DNA of 64,000 bases from JAQUPP01 sp041649955 (GTDB taxonomy: Bacteria > Patescibacteriota > Patescibacteriia > UBA2591 > JAQUPP01). Position numbers and translations under genes: made by a program. Of this stretch, positions 54,289 to 61,107 are shown piece by piece. Position 1 is the stretch's first letter, and every line of letters starts with the position of its first letter. The stretch spans positions 62,001 to 126,000 of the forward strand of contig JBAZMD010000001.1 of the NCBI GenBank assembly GCA_041649955.1. Reading direction: 5' to 3'. The notes beneath the pieces were generated by a model. That model was not told the origin of the DNA and did not search any database. It saw nothing but the letters and a program-made list of their open reading frames with translations.

Positions 54289-54639
54289 CTAATTGTCCCG
54301 TCCGTATCCGCCTCTGCTTCCACCGCCGTATCCACCGCGGCTTCCGCCACCACCACCAAATCCTCTTCCACCACCGGTTCTTGGTCTTTCTTCTCTTGGT
54401 CTAGCTTCGCTGACCTTAAGATTGCGGCCGTCGATTGGTTGGTTGTTGAACATTTCAATGGCTTTTGCGGCTTCGTCTTCTGTGGACATTTCCACAAAAC
54501 CGAATCCTTTGCTTCTACCGGAATATTTATCGGTAATAATACTCGCTGAGACAACTGTTCCGGCCTGGCCGAAAGTTTCTTTCAATTGATCGTCAGTGAG
54601 ATTATATGATAAATTTCCGATGTAAAGTTTCTTTTCCAT
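54289..54639 (-). CDS. glycine-rich RRM RNA-binding protein
   Basis: 116 aa. One RRM (residues 1-80) with RNP2 LYIGNL and RNP1 KGFGFVEM, then a tail of about 30 residues of Gly, Arg, Ser and Tyr (GGGRGFGGGGGSRGG). The form resembles cyanobacterial cold-inducible Rbp proteins, which bind mRNA. The long structured leader supports post-transcriptional control. Monocistronic with a strong terminator. Confidence 0.95.
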   Translation of the reverse strand: MEKKLYIGNLSYNLTDDQLKETFGQAGTVVSASIITDKYSGRSKGFGFVEMSTEDEAAKAIEMFNNQPIDGRNLKVSEARPREERPRTGGGRGFGGGGGSRGGYGGGSRGGYGRDN

Positions 54640-54778
54640 ATAACTCTAACATTTTATGCGCGGGTAAGTTTTAACACTTATAAGCGCAACTCTTTTAAAT
54701 TAATTTTCCCTGAACTCGACCGCGCATCATATTTAGATGCGTAATATTAAATTATATTAACTACAGGGCTACTTTTCC
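54640..54778 (-). promoter_or_regulatory. leader of the RRM gene with two competing helices
   Basis: About 135 nt untranslated. ATGCGCGG (54720-54727 read on minus) can pair with CCGCGCAT (54656-54663), or its GATGC part can pair with the neighbouring GCATC (54724-54740) in a local hairpin; both cannot form together. The downstream helix lies about 15 nt before the start codon. Confidence 0.5.
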
Positions 54779-54806
54779 AATATATACCTTTTTAGATAAT
54801 TGTCAA
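54779..54806 (-). promoter_or_regulatory. promoter of the RRM gene
   Basis: TTGACA, 16 bp, TATATT. Confidence 0.75.
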
Positions 54807-54841
54807 AAAAAGTTATTAACAGCTTTTACATCATTTATTTG

Positions 54842-54877
54842 TACACTTATTTTTCACGGCCGTGTAAAATAAGTGTA
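54842..54877. promoter_or_regulatory. 36-bp near-perfect palindrome
   Basis: TACACTTATTTT, then TCACGGCCGTGT, then AAAATAAGTGTA: all but one base pair symmetric. It lies about 35 bp upstream of the RRM-gene -35. Candidate operator or cruciform. Confidence 0.7.
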
Positions 54878-54882
54878 TATTC

Positions 54883-54918
54883 CAAAAAATTCGAGAGAGT
54901 AGGTTTCGTCTACTCTCT
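54883..54918 (-). terminator. terminator of the HExxH gene
   Basis: AGAGAGTAG-ACGAAAC-CTACTCTCT followed by CGAATTTTTT on the minus strand. Confidence 0.75.
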
Positions 54919-54952
54919 AAATACAGAGATTTGATTTTAAAATTTAGTTTTT

Positions 54953-55303
54953 TTATTTATCTCTTTGTAAAAATATTTTTTCTAAATCAGCCACTGTTTT
55001 CTCTAAAAGGTCAAAATAATGATTCTTTTTTTTATTGTTAATTTCTTTTTCGCAAAAGGTGTCATATTTCCATAAAAGAAGATGAATTAGCTCGTGTAAA
55101 ATAATAGTATTATCTTTACCTGTTTTTTCTTTGGTGATTAAAATAATTGCTGATTTATTTTTTAAATTAATCTTAATATCACCTGATTGTACAAAATCAG
55201 TTCTTTTAAAGTCAACTAATTTAACTTTTAATTTCCACTGGCTTAATTCAAAAACTCTTTGCCAGTATTTTAAATATTGATTTATTTTTTCTAATCTATC
55301 CAT
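54953..55303 (-). CDS. small HExxH zinc-metallopeptidase-like protein
   Basis: 116 aa. The zincin signature HELIHLLL is at about residue 70, preceded by a beta-rich region (DIKINLKNKSAIILITKE). A conserved downstream ligand may be Glu in the terminal helix (YFDLLEKTVADLEKIF). It resembles SprT-like/minimal gluzincin folds. Being short and lacking a signal, it would be cytoplasmic. It follows the MacB permease gene by 24 bp. Confidence 0.7.
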   Translation of the reverse strand: MDRLEKINQYLKYWQRVFELSQWKLKVKLVDFKRTDFVQSGDIKINLKNKSAIILITKEKTGKDNTIILHELIHLLLWKYDTFCEKEINNKKKNHYFDLLEKTVADLEKIFLQRDK

Positions 55304-55327
55304 ATTTTCAAAAACTAAATAAAGGAT

Positions 55328-56569
55328 TTACTCATAACGCAAAGCTTCAATCGGATTTTTCAAAGATGCTCGGCGAGCCGGATAAATTCCAAAAACTAAA
55401 CCGACAAAAGCCGACACTCCCAAACCAAGTAAGGCGCCGGAAACAGGAAAAGCAAAAGTCCAATTCAAAGCCATTATTTTTGACAAAATCAATGAAATCA
55501 AAAACGAAAAACCCGCTCCCAAAAGAATGCCGATGATTCCGCCGATAATGGTCAGCATCATAGATTCTATTAAAAACTGGCTTAAAATATCCTGATTGGT
55601 CGCGCCCAAAGCTTTGCGCAAACCGATTTCGTGAGTTCTTTCCGTTACCGAAACCAACATTATATTCATAATTCCGACCCCGCCGACAATCAGAGAAATA
55701 GCGGCCATGGCTGTCAAAAAAAGAGTCAAGGTATTCATTACTGTTCCAACCATTTCCATTACTTGAGCTTGGGTTTCAAGAAAAAAATCGTCTTTGTCCG
55801 GATCGGTAATATTGTGATTATTGCGCAAAGTTATTTTAATATCTTCTATCGTCCGATCAACATTTTTTTCTTCATCAACTTCCACGACAAGACGATTATA
55901 ATATTTAATGCCGAAAATATATTGCTGAGCGGTTGAATAAGGAACGATTAAAGCGTCGTCAAAACTGATAAAAGAAAATTGTCCTTTTTTCGGAAGAACG
56001 CCGATAATGCGCAAATTCTGATTTTTAACTTTTATTTTTTGGCCCAAAACTTGTTCGTCAGTTTCAAATAATTTTTCTTTTATTTTTGAACCGATAATCA
56101 CTACGGCTGATTTGGAAGCGATTTCTTCGTCAGTAAAAAGGCGCCCTTCTTCCGGATAAATATCATAAATTTGAGCGAAAAAATTATTAACGCCGAAAAT
56201 CGTAGTTTGATGAATTTTATTTTCCCGAGTGGCCGATTCCGAACCGAAAACTATGGGCATAATTTTGGCCAGATGCGGCACGTTTGATTTTTTTTGCAAA
56301 TCTTCCACATCTTTATTTTTTAACGAGTCGGTAAAAGTGTTAAGCGAATCAGTCATACCGCTGGGCTGGCGGCCCGGAGCAATGGCAATCGTTTTGGAAC
56401 CCATGCTTTGAATCTGCCCTAAAATTAAATTTTGCGCCCCTCTCCCCAAAGACATGACCAAAATAATAGCCGTAATGCCGATGACAATACCTAAAATAGT
56501 CAAGAATGATCTTGATTTATTTGTTTTCAATCCGGTTAAAGATGTTTTGATGCTGTATTTTATGTTCAT
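55328..56569 (-). CDS. MacB/FtsX-type ABC transporter permease
   Basis: 413 aa. TM1 with RSFLTILGIVIGITAIILVM, a periplasmic MacB_PCD domain (about 45-260), then three helices of the FtsX domain with VGGVGIMNIMLVSVTERTHE and IGLRKALGATNQDIL, closing IYPARRASLKNPIEALRYE. Full length. With the ATPase (gap 3 bp) and the MacA-type adaptor it forms an exporter of peptides or antibiotics. Confidence 0.95.
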   Translation of the reverse strand: MNIKYSIKTSLTGLKTNKSRSFLTILGIVIGITAIILVMSLGRGAQNLILGQIQSMGSKTIAIAPGRQPSGMTDSLNTFTDSLKNKDVEDLQKKSNVPHLAKIMPIVFGSESATRENKIHQTTIFGVNNFFAQIYDIYPEEGRLFTDEEIASKSAVVIIGSKIKEKLFETDEQVLGQKIKVKNQNLRIIGVLPKKGQFSFISFDDALIVPYSTAQQYIFGIKYYNRLVVEVDEEKNVDRTIEDIKITLRNNHNITDPDKDDFFLETQAQVMEMVGTVMNTLTLFLTAMAAISLIVGGVGIMNIMLVSVTERTHEIGLRKALGATNQDILSQFLIESMMLTIIGGIIGILLGAGFSFLISLILSKIMALNWTFAFPVSGALLGLGVSAFVGLVFGIYPARRASLKNPIEALRYE

Positions 56570-56572
56570 GAT

Positions 56573-57292
56573 TTATTTGCTAAACGAATCCGTAGCTCGA
56601 CGAGGAGCGCTAACCATTTTATCACTGTCAATTTGCCCATCCAACATATGAATAATTCTCTGAGCGTGTTCGGCCGTTTGAGTTTCATGGGTGATTAAAA
56701 TAATTGTCTTGCCTTCTTTCTCATTTAATCGCTGAATGATTTCCATAATAATTTGTCCTGATTTTGAATCAAGATTGCCGGTCGGTTCATCGGCAAAAAT
56801 AACTTGCGGATTATTAATCAAAGCTCTGGCAATGGCCACTCTTTGTTTTTCTCCGCCGGAAAGCTGCGAAGGCAAATGATTGATTCTATGTGAAAGCCCG
56901 ACTGACTCAATCGCCTTTTTCGCCATTTCATTCCAAAGCGATTCTTTAACATCGGAATAAAGAAGGGGTAATTTTACATTTTCCAAAACAGTAGTTCGGC
57001 TGAGCAAATTGAAAGTCTGAAAAATAAATCCCATTTTTTTATTTCTGACCATGGCTATTTCTTTTTGCGAATAATCGCTGAATGGTTTTCCGTCAAAATA
57101 ATATTCGCCGCCGGTCGGTTCATCTAAAAATCCCAAAATATGAAGCAAGGTTGATTTCCCCGAACCCGATGGTCCCATTATCGCCACAAATTGACCCTCT
57201 TCTATTTTAAAAGAAGTATCAATCAAGGCCGGCGTTTCCACGCTGTCCGTATGATAAATTTTTTCCAAATTTTTAACTTCAATTAAAGACAT
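56573..57292 (-). CDS. MacB/LolD-type ABC transporter ATPase
   Basis: 239 aa. Walker A GPSGSGKST, Q-loop FIFQTFNLL, signature LSGGEKQRVAIARAL, Walker B VIFADEPTGNLD and H-loop ITHE are all intact. It powers the permease encoded 3 bp downstream. The C-terminal 20 residues are an extension beyond the usual domain. Confidence 0.96.
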   Translation of the reverse strand: MSLIEVKNLEKIYHTDSVETPALIDTSFKIEEGQFVAIMGPSGSGKSTLLHILGFLDEPTGGEYYFDGKPFSDYSQKEIAMVRNKKMGFIFQTFNLLSRTTVLENVKLPLLYSDVKESLWNEMAKKAIESVGLSHRINHLPSQLSGGEKQRVAIARALINNPQVIFADEPTGNLDSKSGQIIMEIIQRLNEKEGKTIILITHETQTAEHAQRIIHMLDGQIDSDKMVSAPRRATDSFSK

Positions 57293-57302
57293 ATTAAAAT
57301 TT

Positions 57303-57420
57303 CTAATTTTTAATTTCTAATTGACCTAAATAAATCCCAATGACCAATCAATTCTCAATTTCTAATTTGGGATTTGGAGCTTGGGTCATTATTTAGAAAT
57401 TAGGTTAATTAGGTCAATTT
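57303..57420. repeat. inverted-repeat element IR-f inside the macA-macB gap
   Basis: 118 bp of AT-rich sequence with AATTGACCTAA (57319) against TTAGGTCAATT (57409), and nested TTTCTAAT/ATTTAGAAATTAG and AATGACC/GGTCATT. It probably lies in the operon mRNA between the adaptor and ATPase genes. Confidence 0.7.
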
Positions 57421-57426
57421 ATGTTA

Positions 57427-59061
57427 TTACTTCTGCGAAGTAATAACCTTGTCTCCTTCATTAAGTCCTTTAATAATTTCTATTTCTCCTTCCGAACCGC
57501 GCATTCCGGTTTCCACTTCAATTTCTTTAAATCCATCACCATCAACAATCTTTACTATTTTTTTGCCGTCTTTATCAATAATCGCTCTTTGCGGAACGGC
57601 AATAACATTTTCATGTTGAGCGGCAATAATATCAATATTGGCTGTCATTCCGGACTTAACTCTTTCATCTTCATTTTTAAATTGAAAATTTGTTTTGTAA
57701 GTTGAAACTCCCTCAACCATTGTTTCAGCCGGATCAATTTTTACCAATTCGGCCTGCCAAACAACGCTTGCGCCATAAGCGTCAAGAGTCACATTAGCCA
57801 GATTGCCGATTTTAACTTTGGCAATATCCGCCTCGGGAATATTTGTTTCAATTTCAAAATTTTTATCGCTCATTATTCCAACCATCACGGTATTGGCCAT
57901 AACAAATTCTCCTACTTTGGCTTCTTGTTTAGTGATCACGCCTGCAATCGGCGAACGCAAAATTAGTTTTTCCATTTGAACTCTGGTATTTTCCACGCTT
58001 GCTTCAGCTTGATTAATTTTTGCTTGCTGCGAAACAACATTGGCCTCGGCTTGTTTTACTTGAAATTTTTGAGAATCAATTTGTTCTTTAATTGTTCCCG
58101 CCTTGCTTAAAATAAGCTCTTGCTCCGCCAAATTAAGACTTGACTGAGCGGTTTTAAGTCCTTCTTCCGCGGCGCTTAAATTAACGACTGCCGTATTCAT
58201 ATTTGTTCTGGCGATTGAAGTATTTGATTTATAAGTATCAATTGTCGTTTGTGAAATTCCTGAAATCGCCGGCGTTAAACCGTTAACCACATTGGCGATT
58301 TGTTCTAGAAAAGAATTGATTTGATCTAAGTTTTTTTCAGCCTGAGATGAATAAATATCAAAATCGCTTGAAGCGGAAATTTTATTTAAAGAATCATTCC
58401 AATCAATCAGCATATTTTCAATTAACATCCTGTCTTGTTCAAGTTTTATTTCTAAACTGAAATTATTCAATGAAAAATTAAATTGCGGATCTGAGGTAGT
58501 CGGATCATCAAACATTTGGTCAATTTTATTTTTAATTGAATCATCTGATTTTGTGTAAGCATCTTTTAATTTATCAATCAAATCGTTTTTGGCGTTTGCC
58601 AAAGATATTTTGGCATTTGCCACTTTGATTTCTTGAACCTGAATTTCTTCTATTCTTGTGCCGCTTTCCATTTCAGTCAATTTTGATTTTTGCGAGTCAA
58701 GCGCGGCTTGATATTGACTAAGCTGGGCTTGGGCACTTTCCAAATTGGCTTGGTTTTGATGAAGTTCGGTTAAAACTTCCGTACTATCAAGTTTAACCAA
58801 TACTTTTCCTTTTTCTATTTTATCGCCGATTTTTACGTTAATTTCAATTACTTTGCCGTTTTTTTCAAAAGCCAGATCAACTGTTTCCACGGGCTTAATA
58901 TGACCGGTAACACTGACTTCTTGAATAATATTTTGCTTGCTCAGTGTTATGGATTCAAATTGCTGTTTCTGCGGCCGGCGCGAAATAATAAAACCGCCGA
59001 TCGCCAAAATAATAATGACTATTAAAATGATTAATTTTTTGTTTAATTTGGGTAAATGCAT
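57427..59061 (-). CDS. MacA/HlyD-family membrane-fusion adaptor
   Basis: 544 aa. N-terminal anchor (about 8-26). A lipoyl half-motif (VTGHIKPVETVDLAFEKNGK) and its partner (LILRSPIAGVITKQEAKVGE) enclose a very long coiled-coil hairpin (about 90-360). A beta-barrel and membrane-proximal domain follow (AVPQRAIIDKDGKKIVKIV). It is longer than E. coli MacA (about 370 aa), mainly in the hairpin. A TolC channel is not expected in a single-membrane cell, so the hairpin may act in the envelope differently. Confidence 0.93.
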   Translation of the reverse strand: MHLPKLNKKLIILIVIIILAIGGFIISRRPQKQQFESITLSKQNIIQEVSVTGHIKPVETVDLAFEKNGKVIEINVKIGDKIEKGKVLVKLDSTEVLTELHQNQANLESAQAQLSQYQAALDSQKSKLTEMESGTRIEEIQVQEIKVANAKISLANAKNDLIDKLKDAYTKSDDSIKNKIDQMFDDPTTSDPQFNFSLNNFSLEIKLEQDRMLIENMLIDWNDSLNKISASSDFDIYSSQAEKNLDQINSFLEQIANVVNGLTPAISGISQTTIDTYKSNTSIARTNMNTAVVNLSAAEEGLKTAQSSLNLAEQELILSKAGTIKEQIDSQKFQVKQAEANVVSQQAKINQAEASVENTRVQMEKLILRSPIAGVITKQEAKVGEFVMANTVMVGIMSDKNFEIETNIPEADIAKVKIGNLANVTLDAYGASVVWQAELVKIDPAETMVEGVSTYKTNFQFKNEDERVKSGMTANIDIIAAQHENVIAVPQRAIIDKDGKKIVKIVDGDGFKEIEVETGMRGSEGEIEIIKGLNEGDKVITSQK

Positions 59062-59079
59062 ATTTTATTTATTTGTTAA

Positions 59080-59316
59080 TTATTTAATTAATTCTGTTAA
59101 TTTATCAAGTTTTTTATGAAACACGGAAACAATCTTGCCGAATTGATTGCTCGGAATAAGAATTATTGTTTCTGCCGGAGTCAAAAAAGCCACCAGCTTA
59201 TCGCCGCTTTTTATTTTCAATTTTTTGCGGATTTCGGCCGGAACTACAATCTGTCCCCGTTCGCCGACTGTGGCGGTATCAAAACAAATTATGCTTTCAA
59301 AAAAATCTTTTTTCAT
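59080..59316 (-). CDS. AbrB/MazE/SpoVT-type DNA-binding protein
   Basis: 78 aa. The swapped-hairpin barrel signature VGERGQIVVPAEIRKKLKIK and SGDKLVAFLTPAETIILI fill residues 14-55; a basic helical tail follows. AbrB-like transition regulators bind AT-rich promoters. Being the first gene of the abrB-macA-macB unit, 18 bp before macA, with a dyad in its own leader, it is a likely autoregulator of the efflux operon. Confidence 0.9.
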   Translation of the reverse strand: MKKDFFESIICFDTATVGERGQIVVPAEIRKKLKIKSGDKLVAFLTPAETIILIPSNQFGKIVSVFHKKLDKLTELIK

Positions 59317-59335
59317 AAATTTTTATATTAAATAA

Positions 59336-59369
59336 TATGATTTATATGATACTTCATACAAATCATATT
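59336..59369 (-). promoter_or_regulatory. dyad in the abrB leader (possible autoregulatory operator)
   Basis: ATATGATTTATATGAT and ATACAAATCATAT form an interrupted palindrome immediately downstream of the -10, 20 bp before the start codon. Confidence 0.5.
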
Positions 59370-59394
59370 ATAGCTAATCTAAAATCTTCGTCAA
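59367..59394 (-). promoter_or_regulatory. abrB-macAB operon promoter
   Basis: TTGACG, 16 bp ending AGC, TATAAT. The -35 abuts the C-rich tip of IR-c. Confidence 0.8.
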
Positions 59395-59510
59395 CCCCCA
59401 CACCAAACTTAGCGCTTGATTTACATATTATAAAAGTCGTAAGACGGAAGCCGCTTCGCTCTTATCTCTTCATATTAAAAAAGCCTTACGTTGAGTTGTG
59501 GTGTGGGGGT
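59394..59510. repeat. inverted-repeat element IR-c (C-rich tips)
   Basis: ACCCCCACACCA (59394-59405) and TGGTGTGGGGGT (59499-59510) are exact complements. Weaker pairing continues inside (AACTTAGCG/CGTTGAGTT). TCAACCCC occurs at both outer edges, 59391-59398 and 59510-59517. Confidence 0.82.
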
Positions 59511-59556
59511 CAACCCCTCTGTGGACAAATTACAAATAACTCTAACAAAATAAATA

Positions 59557-59586
59557 GGGGTGAGAGAACTTGTCTCACACCCCCCT
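59557..59586 (-). terminator. terminator of the mini-ORF unit
   Basis: GGGGTGTGAGA and TCTCACCCC with a seven-base loop; TATTTATTTT follows on the minus strand. Confidence 0.7.
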
Positions 59587-59629
59587 GGAGGATAACAGTG
59601 TATAAAGCTGTTATATCGATATTAGTGTT

Positions 59630-59659
59630 TTAAGGCGGTATTCCCCTATAATGGGACAT
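59630..59659 (-). CDS. 9-codon mini open frame ending Ile-Pro-Pro-stop
   Basis: ATAGGAGGTCCTC precedes an ATG coding MSHYRGIPP and a TAA. Strong ribosome-binding site, correct spacing, but far too short for an ordinary protein. Pro-Pro directly before a stop codon is known to slow termination in some arrest peptides, so a leader-peptide role is an inference. Confidence 0.4.
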   Translation of the reverse strand: MSHYRGIPP

Positions 59660-59726
59660 GAGGACCTCCTATTTTTAGCAATTTAGGTAGCGCTCAAATT
59701 TGATCCCTTTCAGGATCTGGCTAGCG

Positions 59727-59744
59727 CTAAGCCATTGCTTTCAT
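59727..59744 (-). CDS. 5-codon mini open frame (MKAMA)
   Basis: The ATG at 59744 is preceded by AAAGGAGGTGGTTTTT, the strongest ribosome-binding site in the region, and closes with TAG after five codons. It shares the 220-nt transcript with the second mini-frame. Between them AGCGCTA, GATCC/GGATC and AGCGCT form a nested hairpin. Confidence 0.4.
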   Translation of the reverse strand: MKAMA

Positions 59745-59777
59745 AAAAACCACCTCCTTTATATTATGATATAAACG

Positions 59778-59805
59778 AGTATATCACATTTTAAAATTTT
59801 GTCAA
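59778..59805 (-). promoter_or_regulatory. promoter of the mini-ORF unit
   Basis: TTGACA, 16 bp, TATACT. Confidence 0.82.
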
Positions 59806-59811
59806 CTCTTT

Positions 59812-60213
59812 TTATTTAATTTTATCCACATTTCCATTGAGAATAATCGGTTTCATCGCTTCTATTTCATCCGTATAATTCATTTTGGGAATCTGGTTTA
59901 ATAAAAATATCTTTTTATTCAAGATATGCGCAAAAGCCATTTCTATCAAACTATTGCCGCCGATATAATTTTTAATACCTTGCTTGTCTTTATTAATAAC
60001 CAGTATCGCGTCGCACTTTTTTATTTCTTCAAAATATTCTTTAAAAACATCACCTTCAATTTTTGACCATTTATCTTCATGATTAACTTCACCCTCGGCG
60101 TATTTTAAAATATCCTTTGGTGCAATCGCAATTAATCCTTTTGCTTCAAGGATTTTTTGAGTTTCCAATATTTCTTTTGAAAAGGCAATACTGCCGCAAA
60201 TCGCAATTTTCAT
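59812..60213 (-). CDS. nucleoside 2-deoxyribosyltransferase-like protein
   Basis: 134 aa from the ATG at 60213. A longer open frame runs through the inverted repeat upstream, but MKIAICGSIAFSKEIL is the natural start and lies six bases from a -10. The fold pattern fits the family: ICGSIAF, CDAILVINKDKQGIKNYIGG and SLIEMAFAHILNKKIFLLNQ. Such proteins cleave or exchange N-glycosidic bonds of nucleosides, though many relatives are uncharacterised. TTATCCACA near its 3' end is a solitary DnaA-box match. Confidence 0.68.
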   Translation of the reverse strand: MKIAICGSIAFSKEILETQKILEAKGLIAIAPKDILKYAEGEVNHEDKWSKIEGDVFKEYFEEIKKCDAILVINKDKQGIKNYIGGNSLIEMAFAHILNKKIFLLNQIPKMNYTDEIEAMKPIILNGNVDKIK

Positions 60214-60219
60214 ATTTTT

Positions 60220-60247
60220 AGTATAATATTTTTTAAAATTATGTCCA
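60220..60247 (-). promoter_or_regulatory. promoter of the deoxyribosyltransferase-like gene (leaderless)
   Basis: TGGACA, 16 bp, TATACT, then AAAAAT and the ATG. The -35 overlaps the tip of IR-d. Confidence 0.7.
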
Positions 60248-60306
60248 CCCCACCACCAAGAAATTATACTTCGCGTTAAAAAAATATAATTTCTAGGTGG
60301 CGGGGT
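60247..60306. repeat. inverted-repeat element IR-d, relative of IR-a
   Basis: Arms of 22 bp match at 20 positions (ACCCCACCACC then AGAAATTATA; partner ends GGTGGCGGGGT) around a 16-bp loop. Arm sequence and length parallel IR-a at 25148-25296. Confidence 0.85.
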
Positions 60307-60310
60307 CAAT

Positions 60311-60352
60311 AAAAAAAATTGGGTGCAGACTAGTCAAACTAGTTCTGCACCC
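60311..60352 (-). terminator. terminator of the 137-aa gene
   Basis: GGGTGCAGAACTAG/CTAGTCTGCACCC stem and a run of eight T on the minus strand. Confidence 0.92.
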
Positions 60353-60359
60353 TGATATG

Positions 60360-60773
60360 TTATATACTCGCTATTTGGATATTTAGCTCTTCCTGTTGTC
60401 TTCTTAGTGTGTCTCTAGCTTGAAAAACTAGAGAATTCTTATCTTCAATTCTAACCTTATTCAAAGATAAAGTTGAAGAGTTCTCAACAGAATTGACCGG
60501 TTTTACTATATTCACCTTTAGAATATTGAATTCGATTTTTCCAATCTCTTTTTTTACCGGTTTTACTAAAACCTGCGAAACTAATTCAACGGGCTGAGCA
60601 ACGGTAGATAAATCATTATTACTTATCTCTATACTCATCGGCAATACTTCTGGCATTGTTGTTACCTTGCTTACAACCGGTGTAAATTTGTTTTCCAAAT
60701 TTGTAGTAGAAGCATAAGCTCCTATGGCAGTAAACACAACAACAACTAACAGAATTTTTTGAAATTTATTCAT
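60360..60773 (-). CDS. secreted protein of unknown function, 137 aa
   Basis: N-terminal signal peptide MNKFQKILLVVVVFTAIGAY followed by AS, a likely cleavage region. The mature part is Val/Lys/Ser/Asn-rich and low in aromatic residues (no Trp, one Phe cluster), ending in a helical ARDTLRRQQEELNIQIASI. No family recognised. The Shine-Dalgarno GGGAG sits in the loop of an AAGAC/GTCTT hairpin. Confidence 0.65.
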   Translation of the reverse strand: MNKFQKILLVVVVFTAIGAYASTTNLENKFTPVVSKVTTMPEVLPMSIEISNNDLSTVAQPVELVSQVLVKPVKKEIGKIEFNILKVNIVKPVNSVENSSTLSLNKVRIEDKNSLVFQARDTLRRQQEELNIQIASI

Positions 60774-60862
60774 TTAAGACCTCCCGTCTTATTAGTTTTG
60801 CGAATCCTTTCTTTTTAGCCCGGATTCGCTTCGGCTATTTACAAAGAACTATTGTGTTATAT

Positions 60863-60890
60863 ATAATAGCATATTTTTGAATTTTGTCAA
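60863..60890 (-). promoter_or_regulatory. promoter of the 137-aa gene
   Basis: TTGACA, 16 bp (AAATTCAAAAATATGC), TATTAT; the -35 touches IR-e. Confidence 0.88.
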
Positions 60891-61040
60891 CCCCCTCACA
60901 TGTGGAAAACCATAAAGGGCATACTGTCTTTCGTTTTTTTATATATACACTGATTTTATCTTATCTATATGCTTATTTTTAACTTTATGCCTATTAAACT
61001 GTAATTTCCAAGAAAGACAATGGTTTTCCTTGTGAGGGGG
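60891..61040. repeat. inverted-repeat element IR-e (C-rich tips)
   Basis: Left CCCCCTCACATGTGGAAAAC and right GTTTTCCTTGTGAGGGGG pair over about 21 bp with one two-base bulge; CTGTCTTTC/GAAAGACA pairing lies just inside. Arm layout (C-run, CACA, GGAAA) parallels IR-a. Confidence 0.85.
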
Positions 61041-61060
61041 CCAAGAGCAAATTTGGGGAT

Positions 61061-61086
61061 AAATAAAAGGGGCGATTTCTCGCCCC
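61061..61086 (-). terminator. terminator of the 147-aa gene
   Basis: GGGGCGA-GAAA-TCGCCCC then TTTTATTT on the minus strand. Confidence 0.85.
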
Positions 61087-61107
61087 CCGTTTAAATACTT
61101 ACTATTC

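Larger units (their letters stand above)
59317..59811. other. 495-bp non-coding region upstream of abrB
   Basis: Contents from left: abrB leader with an ATATGATTT/AAATCATAT dyad (59336-59369), abrB promoter, inverted-repeat element IR-c (59394-59510), a terminator (59557-59586), and a small minus-strand transcription unit with two minute open frames. No conventional gene. Confidence 0.75.
60774..61107. other. 333-bp intergenic region
   Basis: Holds the leader hairpins (GCGAATCC/GGATTCGC at 60799-60830) and promoter of the 137-aa gene, inverted-repeat element IR-e (60891-61040) and the terminator of the 147-aa gene. No open frame with ribosome-binding site. Confidence 0.7.

Noticed and set aside
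54204..54554. 116-codon open frame on the minus strand overlapping the RRM gene
   Set aside because: It is a frame shadow of the RRM/Gly-rich coding sequence and runs through its terminator.
59337..59633. 98-codon open frame on the + strand
   Set aside because: It crosses the abrB promoter, an inverted repeat and a terminator, and lacks a ribosome-binding site.
59812..60309. Longer start (165 codons) for the deoxyribosyltransferase-like protein
   Set aside because: The extra residues translate the inverted repeat and promoter; the Met at 60213 begins the family core.
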